Shown here: in pieces, positions 11,396-22,401 of the stretch | Position numbering within the stretch: the first letter of the stretch is position 1 | How the letters are laid out: every line of letters starts with the position of its first letter | Assembly (NCBI GenBank): GCA_907163375.1 | Contig: CAJQUW010003163.1 | Location: 62,001 to 126,000 of the forward strand | Reading direction: 5' to 3' | DNA length: 64,000 nucleotides | From: Prostheceraeus crozeri | Lineage: Eukaryota; Platyhelminthes; Polycladida; Euryleptidae | Position numbers and translations under genes: made by a program | The notes under the pieces: generated by a model | Told to the model about the DNA's origin: nothing | Seen by the model: only the letters and a program-made list of their open reading frames with translations | Databases searched by the model: none

Positions 11396-12443
11396 GCACC
11401 GAAAAAACAACGCATGTAGCAGATTCAACTTAAATAGCGCGTGTGCCCCCCTCTAGCTCCAATACATTCAGTAATCCGAGATGGCATGGATTCACAAAGT
11501 TTCTGAATGAAGGATGTTTCAAGGAGAAGCCACTGCTCTGTCAGTCTTTCAGAGAGAATCTTCAGGGACACTGGTGGAAGTGAATAGCGGTCTCTCACTC
11601 GCCGCCCAAGCTCGTCCCATACTTGCTCAATGGGTGACAAGTCAGGTGAGCGTGCAGGCCAGTCAAGGGTTTGAATGTTCAATCTCCTAACAGTGGCAAT
11701 GACAGCCGAGGAGCGATGTGGTCTTGCGCTGTCGTCTTGGAAGACGATATCCTCCACCCTGACCACTGGGGCAACAACAGGAAGCACAGTTTCATTGAGA
11801 TACCTCTCTCCAGTCAATGTGCCTTTGATGATGACTGCTGTCGTTCGTCCGCCATGCCAAATGCCACCCCACAGCATAACACTTCCACCACCATATCTGT
11901 CGTGTTCTTTAATACAGCATGGGGCAAAGCGTTCACCTGGAAGACGATGCACTCTGACACGACCGTCATTGAAATCCAGAGTGAATCTCGATTCATCGGT
12001 CCACAAGACTTTCTGCCAGTGATGGTCATTCCATGAGCGATGGGCATCACACCAGGCAACTCGTCTTCTGCGGTGCTCAAAACTCAATGGAATTAGGACA
12101 GCTGGTCGTCGCGATTTAATTCCAGCTTCTCGCAATCTCGTTAAGCCGTTCGAACGCTACAGTCTATATTTGAGGCACTCTTCCAGTGTACGACTAGCTT
12201 TGGGACTGACACAAATCTATTCCTCTTTGCAGCTAAAACTAGACGTGCGTCTGTCCTTCCTGCAGACTTTCTTGGTCGACCAGATCCCTTCTTCTTTTTA
12301 ACATCTCCTTCTGCTTTCCATCGACACCACCACCTCCAAACAACGACTCTCGATAGTTGCAGCTCTTCGGCAACATTCACACAACTTCTACCACAACGAA
12401 TCATTCCAATAGCCATACCTCTGGTAAACTGATCGTGTGCCAT
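11396..12443 (-). mobile_element. Tc1-like DNA transposon, nearly full-length transposase
   Basis: The minus strand encodes a transposase in two frames. 12443-12141 holds paired helix-turn-helix DNA-binding domains with the GRPRK hook (GSGRPRKSAGRTDAR). 12135-11425 is the catalytic domain with WTDESRF, FQDDSARPH and SPDLSPIEQVW. Counting from the second aspartate gives 34 residues to the glutamate (DD34E). A single frameshift near 12140 separates them. Stop and 3' flank (to about 11396) are shared with the copy at 55303-55881, so the left edge is well placed. The right inverted terminus was not found. Apart from the frameshift it looks whole. Confidence 0.85.
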
Positions 12444-12927
12444 TTTATTTTACAAAAGCTGGATTTCAGTTCACGTTCATGTTCAATTTGTAAAAGCAAT
12501 TGTGACAGTTGTATCGATATCAAAATTTGAAATTTGACCACCATAGATCTTTCTGTATTCTCTAATGTGTTGAATGGTAACACATAGAAAGCGAGATATT
12601 GCATCATACCTGAGAAAAAATGAAGCAAACTTCAATTCAAACCAATGATAGTTTGTTTCATTAATTATGTCAATGAGTATAGATATATGTTATATATATA
12701 CTAGATTATATAATCGCCAGTGTCTCGATAAGGATCATCAGTTGCAGTCGAAAAGCCTGCCATACATGAACATTCGCAAATTTGCATGCATCGGGTTCCT
12801 CGCATCTTAAAAGATTAAAGCATCTTTATTTCGAGCAGTCGCAGCAGCACTTATTCAGAGAAATGCGAGTGGTATTCTAACTCAATTTCTACTATGACAC
12901 TTCTAATTTTTCTATTTCTTCTTTCAG

Positions 12928-13742
12928 ATGGAAGTCATTTATGATCATTTGGTTCATTGTCGAGGTGCAAACAAAGCAGATGAAATTGAAATTGCTGAAA
13001 TGGAATTTTCAGTGTTTGAGGAACCTAGGCACAACGCTGAATCTTTGGCGACTCAAAGAGCGAATCCAAGGCTATTAGCTAAAGTGGTGGAAACAAACTC
13101 TGAGTTAGAGAGACATCCTCTGGTGACTGAATATTTCCAGCATTTCTATTTGAGCGCATTCAGGATTTTCCTGTTTTACTTGCTCTTACACCTAATTTTC
13201 ATCATAATGCTGAACGGTGCCATCGTTTATGTCATCACACCCTCAACTAACTATGGAAATCTGTCATTGCCCATTTACCGGCCTGGTCATTACAATTGTT
13301 ACATCGACACGTGCGCTTACTCGAATTTGACAACAGTCGAGCAACGCTACATCAAATTCCAAGAAAATCGATCTTGCATTGGATCAGATGATTGTAACGA
13401 ATGTTTAGCCCATACTGTCAATATACGCCATTGTTCATCAATAATACTTCATCCGCCTCAGTACAATGCCTGTCCATACACATCCTTTCTGAAAAATTTT
13501 TGGATACAGCCGGGACTACTTCTTGTTCTTTTTTTTGGTATACTTGGTCTGCTGCGCGAGTTGTTGCAGTTCTGTTCAGATATGAAGAATTATTTTAAAA
13601 CTTTCGTTCAAAACCTAATGGAAGTGTCCATGTACATTTTTGCAATTCTCTTCTCCATCAACATATCATCATGTCCTCCAGAAGCTGGCTTCAGAACAGC
13701 CTGGCAATTTCAATTAGGAGCTGTCGCTGTTCTCAATTCATG
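12928..13742 (+). CDS. TRPA-like cation channel exon: linker, S1 to S4
   Basis: A 271-codon exon with a pyrimidine-rich acceptor (ttctttcag) and a donor inside tcatG/GTATGA, phase 2. It begins with the linker after the ankyrin region (MEVIYDHLVHC), followed by the stretch ending LERHPLVTEYF, typical just before TRPA S1. S1 is about FRIFLFYLLLHLIFIIML, S2 FWIQPGLLLVLFFGILGLL, S3 VQNLMEVSMYIFAILFSI, and S4 begins WQFQLGAVAVLNSW. The product would be a plasma-membrane tetrameric cation channel of the kind used in heat, irritant or mechanical sensing. The S1-S2 outer loop is long, near 95 residues, with seven cysteines and N-glycosylation sequons, suggesting a disulfide-bonded ectodomain. Choosing the donor at 13743 restores W-ILMFWYISKFP across the next junction. 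Confidence 0.85.
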
Positions 13743-13815
13743 GTATGAAATAGTATGTGAATCATGATCTTGAATGAACTTTTGCGATACGATTATGTCT
13801 AATCCTGGTTACATC

Positions 13816-15435
13816 CATAGAGTAGGTATATTAGGTAGAGTGGTAACTCCGCATTTATTAAATCCCCAATGTTTATACACTTTCGATTTTATTAAATGAA
13901 CTCAAGAGAGATACAGATGGTATATTGTCACCAAATGTGAGATATGCAAATTTTTGCAGTTCTGCAGAAATTACAGCGGAATTGAGTGATCATGATTGTA
14001 ATGCAGAAGGAATGATGGTAGTTCACAGATTCTCATGACAGCCTTGCAGATTTAACGCTTGCTAAATTAGCAATTCGATGGATTCCTATTACTTAATTCA
14101 TGCTCAACCTCAAGAGTATTTTTTTGAGCGTGATCATATCACAGGCAACCGTCCACTGGCACAGCAAAATCACATAATCAAAGACAATGACTTCATTTAA
14201 CTTTAAAAGATGTAAATGGTTCCACATCACTCTTCAGATACTAGAAATGAAACATGAATTTAGTGAATCATAAAATCCTGACGGTGAAAATTGAATTAAA
14301 AACTAGAAATTTCAGCCAACAAAGCAAAATCAGATCTCGACTTTTTCATGATGACTTCCATTATAATGCAGCTCATGAAATTCCCTTGATCATCAGCTTA
14401 ATTTCCGCTTAGTTAGGGTGCTTATTAGCAAATATTCATCCTTTTGATATCCAACTTGTTTCATACTACTTATATAGGAGAGTCATCTCGGTAGTATATA
14501 AATTGGCAAATTTTGACTTTTTTTCAAAAAGTGCTCAAATAAATTTTTTGGGACACGGGAACGTAATCTCCGCAAAAAACTGAATCTTTTCATATAAATT
14601 TATATTTATTTTTATATTTCTATATGTTATTACTTCAATCTATTCATGTGCAAACGAGACAAGTAATTATATATAATGTAGCCTACTGTACACGAACATA
14701 TGCAAAACTTCGCCTTAAATCAAATTATGCTCAGCATACATTTTGTATTGATGTAGGCCCGCTATATGCATGCACAACTGCACATATCAAAAACACTACA
14801 CATCAACAAATTGAAAAATTTTTCGAATCACATGTCCTATCAATTTTTTGTACGTCTTCAAGCACTCCAAACAATTTGAAATTTCACTCCAAAAGTTGTC
14901 AAAGTGTATCTGAATCAACTGAAAGTTGCCCTATTTCAGCAACACTATTCAAATTCCTTGGTTGAATAATGGATATGATGAGGCATCCTCAGCGGTTCTG
15001 CATTTGTCTCTGCATAACTGCGTATGATGCCATGATTACACGAATGATGGGAAAAACAGCTGCTGCCCAATTGCCCCGCATTCTCTATCCAGACAATGTT
15101 ATTCAGCCCATCAAGTTGAACAGTAGCCTCATGCTTGTAGCATTGAAGCTGATAATATAAGTGTTATTGTTGCTAAATGTTAGAAGAGACGTCCAAGAAA
15201 CAAGAAGTGGAATCAAAATTAACGCTGATTGATATCGTTGCTTAATACAATAGCTATTTCGTAATCAAGACGAATTGCTAAGCCGTAAAACAGTTTACTA
15301 ATTATCATAAAAATTGATGGAATCAATTCACAACTTTACACAGAAAATAAATAGGTATTCAGTGAATACTGTGAAGTGAATACTATACACGCTGTGCCAC
15401 TGATCGACACTCTACCTATATATCCTTACTCTATG
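13816..15435. mobile_element. CATAGAGTA-family MITE or internally deleted transposon, longest copy
   Basis: Inverted ends catagagtaggtatattagg and its counterpart ending ccttactctatg are flanked by the perfect 8-bp direct repeat gttacatc (13808-13815 and 15436-15443). Copies at 23942 and 28107 share both ends. This copy has about 800 bp (14600-15390) lacking in the others, including frames at 14624-14965 and 14969-15160 that I do not recognise. It could be a less deleted progenitor or hold a further insertion. An 8-bp duplication points to the hAT or P superfamily. It lies in the channel intron. Confidence 0.85.
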
Positions 15436-15443
15436 GTTACATC

Positions 15444-16858
15444 TCTTTTCTATTTGTCATTCAACGGCTTGAGATGGGTGTATTATGATAACTAGGACGA
15501 TAATCGACAAAAATAAGCTTTCATAATTGACAATTATTTGTCATCGACTTATCACTGACATTTTGCGACATTTCGCCATCAAAAAATGTGATTCGGCAAT
15601 CCGGGGTCGAAGCGATCATGTCACAGTGAAACAGAGGCGGCCATATTTATTCATTTATTCAAATTTATAATGTGGATTAAGGTTTTTATTATTAGGACCT
15701 CCGCTACAGATCCTGAGACTCTCTGCCCACCATATCTGATAAACTGCATAGCCAGCACATGGACATCAGAAGCTGCCAGTGCTCTTACTAAGATTTGAAG
15801 ATGTATTAGTCACTTTACATAAATTTGAAAAAAGTCCTCTGGAATGCAAATAATAGCAGCAATTGCAGATATCTGTATCACTTTACAGCATTTAATGCAG
15901 ACTTTATTGGTTGATGTGTCCGTGAGCTAAAATGTTTAGACCTTTGAATTGATGCGACTAAGTTTATTGTATTTTCCGAATCGTCGAAAATAAACCTTAC
16001 AGCTTCACGTACTATATTGTGATTGCACCTCGAGTCAATGAGTTGGTTTCAAATCAACGGGCTGCCGTCATGTTTTAGTCATTAATGCAAAAATATCAAA
16101 AAAGTCCTCCATCAAATTCTGTTTCAAAAATGTATCGCTACCAGCCCGTCGAGTTGGGCTTACGGTGAGCACGACGATTTATTTTTCACTGGGGAGTTGT
16201 CACTGTCACTAGATACCTGCTGCCCTATGCGGAGCTATGTATATTGAAAATTAAAAGTTTTAGGACCCACTTCCTCTGCAATAAAAAAGTTCAGAACAAA
16301 TATTTGACCACAATATTTGACCAAAAAATTGGTTAAAAAACCACCAATTTTTAACAAATTTCCATTAGATCGCTATTTGAAATGGAAAATGACAATAAAG
16401 ACCATACACTAATCGAAAGGTCTGCTTAAGGTGGTTGATAGAACGATGAATATGAAAAGCTATGAGATTACATCATTTCATTAAATGAGGTCAAGGGTCA
16501 AATAATTCAAAAGCTTAGTTCATCTTAGATATCACTAAAATCGCATACATAATAAGCAGATAATTTTTATTTCAAAGATTTTGCATTTGTGAATATCTCT
16601 GTTAATAGTATAGAATAGAAGTATATATATTTGTGAATGAAAATCAAACTATACAGACACATTCAGAATGCTTCATAATAGTACAGAAGAAAAGATTCAA
16701 TTGTGTCAAAATGCAAGGAACATAATGCTGTGCAGTAGAAAAAAAGTTGTGAGTGAAGAGCGGTTATTGACAATGCAAAACAGAACAAATTACAAAACAA
16801 CGCTGAACTACGTATACAGCTACTTATAAATAAATGTGCAATTGGGTATGAAGGACCT
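15444..16858. other. Intron DNA without recognised features
   Basis: Part of the 3.8-kb intron between the S1-S4 exon and the S5 exon. No open frame, RNA gene or repeat end could be supported. Confidence 0.4.
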
Positions 16859-17430
16859 TCAGCGACGTGTAGTTCTGCACAACGGCTGCATTAATTTCTG
16901 GGAATGGATCAAGCTGATTGGGGATAGATGGTAAAGTATATGATCAGCTTCCATGATGTTCTTAAAAACTTTGATTGCTTGGTATTGACGTCTAATAAAC
17001 AATGGAGTGAAGTTGTCACAGCCACAGGAACTACCACAGATGATTCGGTGGCATCTTCGACGTATCTTTTCCATCTTTTCAGCATTCAATTTATTGAGAC
17101 CAACGAAGAGAGGCGAATTGTGTTCCAAAATACCAAGGATGAATGCATTGTATACTTTTACCAAATCATTTTTACTTAATTTAAGAATTCTTTATGGATC
17201 TCAACGTATTTCGCCAAGAATTGATGCCGCAATAGACATTAGAAGTGAATATATGCCGAAATCAGCCAAAATATTCCAAACATTCAAATTTTGAAATAGC
17301 TCTAAGGCCAAATATATTGAGCCGAATCAATCTTCCTTCTGTCAAAAGTTGGTGGCCAAAGCTTGTATGGTTCAAAAGATATTCAAAAAATGCGCTACGG
17401 GGCGTCCCCCCAGTGGGGCGAGGGTTTGAT
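16859..17430 (-). mobile_element. LINE 3' coding fragment (jockey/CR1-like)
   Basis: The minus frame at 17164-16859 reads VYNAFILGILEHNSPLFVGL, then KIRRRCHRIICG and KLMQPLCRTTRR. This is the conserved region after the reverse-transcriptase thumb in many animal LINEs, of the form LYNTFVLSILEYCSPVFVGL. Upstream on the minus strand, to about 17430, a second frame with similarity to 1-230 belongs to the same element. The piece is 5'-truncated and frameshifted, as is usual for old LINE copies, and ends about 70 bp before the S5 exon. Confidence 0.8.
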
Positions 17431-17503
17431 TGAAGTCGTTTTCTTTTAGTCATCCGTACACACAATCTCGCAACATCTGTCAGAAAATTGCTTTGATTTT
17501 CAG

Positions 17504-17671
17504 GATTCTCATGTTTTGGTACATCAGCAAATTTCCCGTCTTCTCCATGTACGTTATCATGTACACGCATGCCGTGAAGTCTGGACTTGGCATTCTCGTA
17601 ACATTTTCATGGCTAATTCTGGGATTCGCTTTTGAGTTTCATCTGCTATTGGGGAATCAATACGTCTTCAG
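17504..17671 (+). CDS. TRPA-like channel exon: end of S4, S4-S5 linker, S5
   Basis: Acceptor gattttcag and donor CAG/GTGAGG bound a 168-nt exon, entered in phase 2 and left in phase 2. The product continues ILMFWYISKFPVFSMYVIMY, the S4-S5 region in which TRPA channels have the pattern FPKFGIYVVMF. S5 follows as LGILVTFSWLILGFAFEFHL. Both junctions join without loss of frame to 12928-13742 and 19082-19187, which strongly supports these as consecutive exons. Confidence 0.85.
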
Positions 17672-17824
17672 GTGAGGTGTTTTCTTGTGTCGGTTATACA
17701 CATTAATAAGATCGTTAATAGCCTTGTACGGGAGGAAATTCCTTTTTGCTGCCATTGAAATTGAAAATTGAAAACTCTCCCTTGTAATGGCGATGTTTCA
17801 AATTTTTAAGATAGATAAAATTAC

Positions 17825-18235
17825 AATCTGTAAACCGCCCGACGTTTCGTCCGCCGCGGATTTATTCATGGACAAACTGGCATTGGCAAACGATGGTTTA
17901 AGTGTCAAAAATGACTTCTCAACAATTCGTGTTTCCTATTCATGGATGGACAATGGATCCTGATGTAATTCGCTTCAGCCACCCTAGTATGAATAGGGTT
18001 GCTGAGGCGATCAATGATATCGACATCAAAGTCGTCTATAGAAAAAGAACGATCAGAATGACGTAGTACAATATGATCTGAGATGGCACTCGCACTGTCT
18101 AGATTATCAATGCTTCTACGATGTTCAGCAAAACGGACGCCGAAGGGTCGATTCATAGAGTCCAATGTATACAGCATGCGCTATGTTGTATATCGTTTTA
18201 CGTGCAGATTATGCAATAAATGTTACATTGTATTA
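17825..18235 (-). mobile_element. PLE 3' end with GIY-YIG endonuclease, rearranged
   Basis: On the minus strand, 18165-17905 encodes RPFGVRFAEHRRSIDNLDSA and later SIDDFDVDIIDRLSN, typical of the GIY-YIG endonuclease of PLE retrotransposons. On the plus strand right beside it, 18177-18232 encodes YVVYRFTCRLCNKCYIV, the beginning of the same domain pointing the opposite way. The two halves are thus head to head, an inversion or a join of two copies. Downstream on the minus strand near 17860-17835 lies tccgcggcggacgaaacgtc, resembling the 3' half of a hammerhead motif as found in some PLE termini, but without an intact 5' core. Confidence 0.75.
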
Positions 18236-18840
18236 CACAGTTTACAGTGCATATTAGACGTCTGTTTTGAACGTGCATGCGGCAGTGGTTGCAATCTATG
18301 GTAGTGGTATATTAACAGTAAGAATGAGTAGTGTCAGAAGTCCATTTTACCAGATATTGGGCCAAAGCTGATCAACTTTAATTCGTTGCCACGAGAAATC
18401 TCCAATGAGTTCTTTTAAGACAACTTTCCACATCCACCATGTGTAGTCTCAGATATAGTGTAGCATTAGTTCACTTGTAATCTGTGTAGTAGCATCATTG
18501 TCATTCTATGTTTACCTACTTTTTTTCATTTTTTATCCATAGATTTTCTGCTGTTTTATAATATCCATTTTCAATTTCCTTAATCTATGGTGACCATTGT
18601 CCTATTCTATTTCCACTACCATTATCTGCAGTCGGTACAGTATATTAGACGTCTGTTTTGAACGTGTATACGGCAGTTATACGACAGTGTTTGGAATCTA
18701 TGGTATTAGTATATTAACAGTAAAAATGAGTAGTGTAACAAGTCTTAAGATTTCCATTTTTACCAGATATTGGGCCAAAGCTGATCAATTATAATTTGTT
18801 GCCACGAGAAAGCTCCAATGAGTTCTTTTAAGAACTGATT
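18236..18840 (+). repeat. Direct duplication of a LINE-like 3' tail
   Basis: Two diverged direct copies, 18240-18420 and 18640-18840, share tattagacgtctgttttgaac and later gatattgggccaaagctgat. In one frame the second part reads IGPKLINFNSLPREISNEFF before a stop, matching the C-terminal pattern GPKLWNSLPxxI of CR1- and jockey-like LINE proteins. I take this as two tandem or successive LINE tails. The intervening 200 bp is AT-rich and unassigned. Confidence 0.5.
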
Positions 18841-19081
18841 AATCCAGTAGCATTGGTTACAATAGCATTGCATTTGCACACTTGCGGATTGGAGAACGCC
18901 ATCAGTCCTCATTAGGACTACTTCAATTAACAATTTAAATTAGTAAGCATTATATTCTATTATAAATGGCTAGTGAGATGATTTTCATCATCGTATGAGA
19001 ATTTATCAGTCAATACATGTGCATGTATGTACTTTCGTCTTTCATAAAGTAAAGTGGTTCAAAGACTTATTTGCTTTCCAG

Positions 19082-19187
19082 TCAAATTTCTTCTTCAATC
19101 CATAAAGTCTGGGTAATGATGACGGGAGAGCTAGATGCAAGTGGATTCACTGAGCAGTATCCAGCCAGCGGAGACAAACACGAAATG
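19082..19187 (+). CDS. TRPA-like channel exon: pore loop
   Basis: A 106-nt exon bounded by tttgctttccag and ATG/GTAATC, entered in phase 2 and left in phase 0. The product is SQISSSIHKVWVMMTGELDA followed by an acidic, glycine-containing turret. MMTGELD corresponds to the selectivity-filter region of TRPA channels (consensus MMxGExD), where the acidic residue sets divalent-cation permeation. The exon is too short to stand out as an open frame. It was found by looking for the missing pore between the S5 and S6 exons, and it joins both in frame. Confidence 0.85.
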
Positions 19188-21115
19188 GTAATCCATAAAT
19201 TTCTCATTTTTGATAAAAATAATAGAGAATTGTAAACGTGTTCGTACACTTTTCTCAGTAGCCTCATTTTAAGTGGTTTTTAAGAAACCATTTGGTTTCA
19301 TAACTGTAGTTTGATTTTCGAAGAAGACCAAGGTTTATGCATGGGTTTTTCAAATAGTGTATTGTACATTAGTAGATAGCATGGATGATGTTACTATGCT
19401 TCCATCTAAGGGCTATGTAGCTCTACTCAAACCTGGGATAAGATGGCTATGGATGTCATGTCTGTTATCAATTAAACAACAGCCGGCAACTAAACACTAT
19501 CACGCCAGAGCAGTTTTGCCTGGTTATACGCAAGGGCTTATTAAGGGCAAATGAATTTTGTATTAGTATAATCAATTTCCCGCTATAATTTGTACATAAT
19601 TCAATTTCTTACTAGCCAAAGATAATTGACAATGAGTCAACCTGAATTTTCCATTGAAAATGGCAATTAATGTATTTGTATAAACTAAAGTTTACATGAA
19701 TTTTCGAGATGATTTCTAGGATAATATGCTAAATGTTGTATAGCACTAAAATCAAGCTATTCCTATATTCCTCCTATAAGGAGTAAGTGTTGTCTTAAAT
19801 ACGCCTTTGGATGCAGGTACTTCGATCTTAGGAGGTGCCAGGTTACAGTGATAATATACATTGTTATTCACAAAGTCCCAAATGAGTACTAGAAAGAGCA
19901 CGGAACTTGAGCATTAACTGCGACAAAGAAATGAGTCCCAGAATTTAGTACTCTTTGGGTTCGAAAATATCAGAACTCATTTTAGAGCTTATTTAATGAG
20001 TTGCATAGGACTAGCGCCTCCACTATCTCGAGACATGACATACGAACCCGCTGTATCAGATGCGCACATCCATGGAAGAACTGATTTGGCAATTAAACAC
20101 AAATGTATTTGGATCAATGGAACATGCACAAGAATCAATGCGCAGTCGGATAAGTGGATAAACGTTTGCATGTCGTAAAGCACTGTCGCGGAGGATGAAA
20201 AACGTTGGCAGGGCTCAAAACACTGTCGGTGAGGGTGAGGGTGTATATGATCCAAATTGATGTCTTAGGATCATTGAGAATATATCGATAAAATGTCACA
20301 GGTTGGTGTTTGTAGGATCATGTATTGTTTCATAGCAGCCACTTCGATATGCAGTAACACAGCAAACCGTCATTTCTGTGAACACTAGCCACCTGAGACA
20401 GAGGCGACCAGAGTGACGATTTCGGAGCAGGAACTATGAGTAACTGTGTTGAATATGATTGACGCCGTTTTCGGGGAACAAAAAGACTTATTCAGATCGT
20501 GTGCACCTTCATTACCAGCTGCATGCTGACTCACTGAATTTACTGATATTTCGCCATACTCAACCAGTATTTTAGTAGGCTACTTCTGTGAATTTCAGTT
20601 CGGTAATTCTAGTACTATTATGTCGAGAACTCAGATTCATTCTTAAATAGGACTTTATGATTTACAGTGTAGTTTCCAAGTTTCACATGAGTTAACAATC
20701 TTTATAGCCCTCGTACATCTCCCACTGTCTTTGTATGTGTGTTTCCACTTTCCACTGTATGTGGATTTTAAATAGTGTATTTGGTTTTCAATTTAAATTT
20801 GCCTTAATTTGGCAAAATAATAGGTTCATGAATTTTTGGTGATGACATGAACATCATAACAGCAGATTACGGAGTGTTAAAAAAAGTAACGCAAAATTTT
20901 CATCACACTCAGCAAACAACTGAATCGAGAACGACTGAAATAGAACTGATGGCATGGAAAGCTAACTACCATAGAAATGTTGCAACATCACCACCATTCA
21001 TGACTCATTAATTCTCCAAGGATGAAAAGCTGACACCCTAAATGATTTTTTAAAAGCCAACATTTTCAGGGTGTGATACGAAATTGTTGAAGAACACAAC
21101 CATCACGTCACATTA
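19188..21115. other. Intron DNA, one degenerate repeat
   Basis: No exon recognised. A short stretch near 19795-19860 (ggatgcaggtacttcgat, ggttacagtg) resembles 25025-25085 (ggatgcaggttcctcgat, ggttacagtg), so both are probably remnants of one repeat family. Confidence 0.4.
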
Positions 21116-21490
21116 ATAGTCCGGCAGCCAGAACGAGTTTCTGCAGGGAACGAGGCCGAAAGTGAGACTTTCACAGAATGATGTACACCCTACGAATCAG
21201 CCCGTCTGCCGAGTTCTCTCTAGTGTCTCTCTCTGTCAGACAGGATCAAAAGAAAAAAAAACATATATATATATCCAAGGATTGCAGGCATTGGTTTTTT
21301 AAAAAAAAAAATTTCTATGTTTTTCTCTGATGAAAATAAAAAACTACTAAGCCCAGAGTCATAGTTTTTGACATGGAATGTCCCGGCAGACGCGCAGATT
21401 CGTAGTAGGGTAGGATAGGGTATCACATCATAAGTCTCATTTTCATTTTCGGCCTCCCTGCCTGCACTCGTTCTGTGCGCTGAGGCCGAA
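21116..21490. mobile_element. Short inverted-repeat element sharing its end with the 76-bp satellite
   Basis: The left arm, from atagtccggcagccagaacg through gatgtacaccctacgaatc, is one satellite monomer (minus orientation) followed directly by inner sequence. The right arm near 21383-21490 carries the same blocks inverted: tacgaatctgc, ataccctat, tgagactta, aggccgaaa. Its outer tip has diverged. About 375 bp in all, with an A/T-rich middle. The right end lies only about 22 bp before the S6 exon of the channel. It is a single-copy relative of the element at 34485-42253. Confidence 0.7.
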
Positions 21491-21512
21491 TAACATTATT
21501 GCATGCTTTCAG

Positions 21513-21681
21513 GTTCATTATGGAGCTTTGACTCATATCGTGTTGGCAGCCTTCATCCTTCTGATCGGCATTATTTTGATGAACTTGCTAATTGGCCTTA
21601 TAGTCGGCGATGTTCAAGAAATCAGCAACCAAGCTAAACTCGAAAAGTGGAAATCGAGCTTGAAGTTTGCTGGTGACATGG
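21513..21681 (+). CDS. TRPA-like channel exon: S6 and proximal tail
   Basis: The acceptor gcatgctttcag joins in phase 0 to the pore exon. The product starts VHYGALTHIVLAAFILLIGI and continues ILMNLLIGLIVGDVQEI, the S6 inner helix. TRPA channels have the same ending, MPILLMNLLIGLAVGDI. The charged stretch NQAKLEKWKSSLKFAGDM follows. The donor chosen is ATGG/GTGAGG at 21682 (phase 1). The frame stays open to 21757, and a weaker donor GCG/GTATTA lies further on. The next exon is not settled: 31644 is phase-compatible with the first donor, and a short candidate at 22458-22562 with the second. Confidence 0.85.
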
Positions 21682-22241
21682 GTGAGGATAAGATTTTATT
21701 GATTTACGACAATCTCAAAGCGGTATTATTTCATTCCACCAATTACTGTGCGCTGTGAAAACATACTTTTAGTCCCAGATAATAATTATTCACAAGTTTT
21801 GTTATCAAAGAGCTCCTCTTGAATTTAAGAAATCAGATTGTGTCTGTAATACAGACCCGGAACCGATCTGAAAATTCTCAAAACCGTTCTGGACGCAAAG
21901 GCGGATCTGTTCAGTGAAACATGCAATAAAGTTTTCCAAATAAGTTTTCACAATGGCTTCTTGATGTTTCTTGATAGCACCTTTTCGAGAAAAGGACTTT
22001 GAATAGACACTGTTTAAACCTTTTAAACCTGCCATGCCTATTATGAGTTCTCGTGAAGAAAATTCGTTCGTATACGCAGTTACCACGAGTATGCTTTGTC
22101 ATATTACACTCGGTTCCTCGCTGCTTCAGCTTCTGTTTAGGACCGCCTGTCTAAAGCACTTTCTAGGTTCATCAAGTTTCTCTTTGCTGTCATTGAATAA
22201 TAATCATAGCTATACTGAAAAACTATAATACCAAAACTACT

Positions 22242-22401
22242 TACGAAAGCGATGTACAAAACGAGAATAACAAAATGTACGACAGCGCTATTGTTCGTGC
22301 TCATACACTGCGAAAGCGATTGGCTTTCCTATTGGATGATGGAGATAATCCATAGCGCTGTCGCACATTTTGTTATTCTCGCTTTGTACATGGCTTTCGT
22401 A
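22242..22401. mobile_element. Short MITE with TACGAAAGC ends
   Basis: About 50-bp inverted arms: tacgaaagc ... gagaataacaaaatgtacga against, read inward from the right, tacgaaagcc ... gagaataacaaaatgtgcga. The middle is about 60 bp. The ends begin and finish with TA, which would fit a Tc1/mariner-type MITE, although the duplication is too short to prove. Confidence 0.75.
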
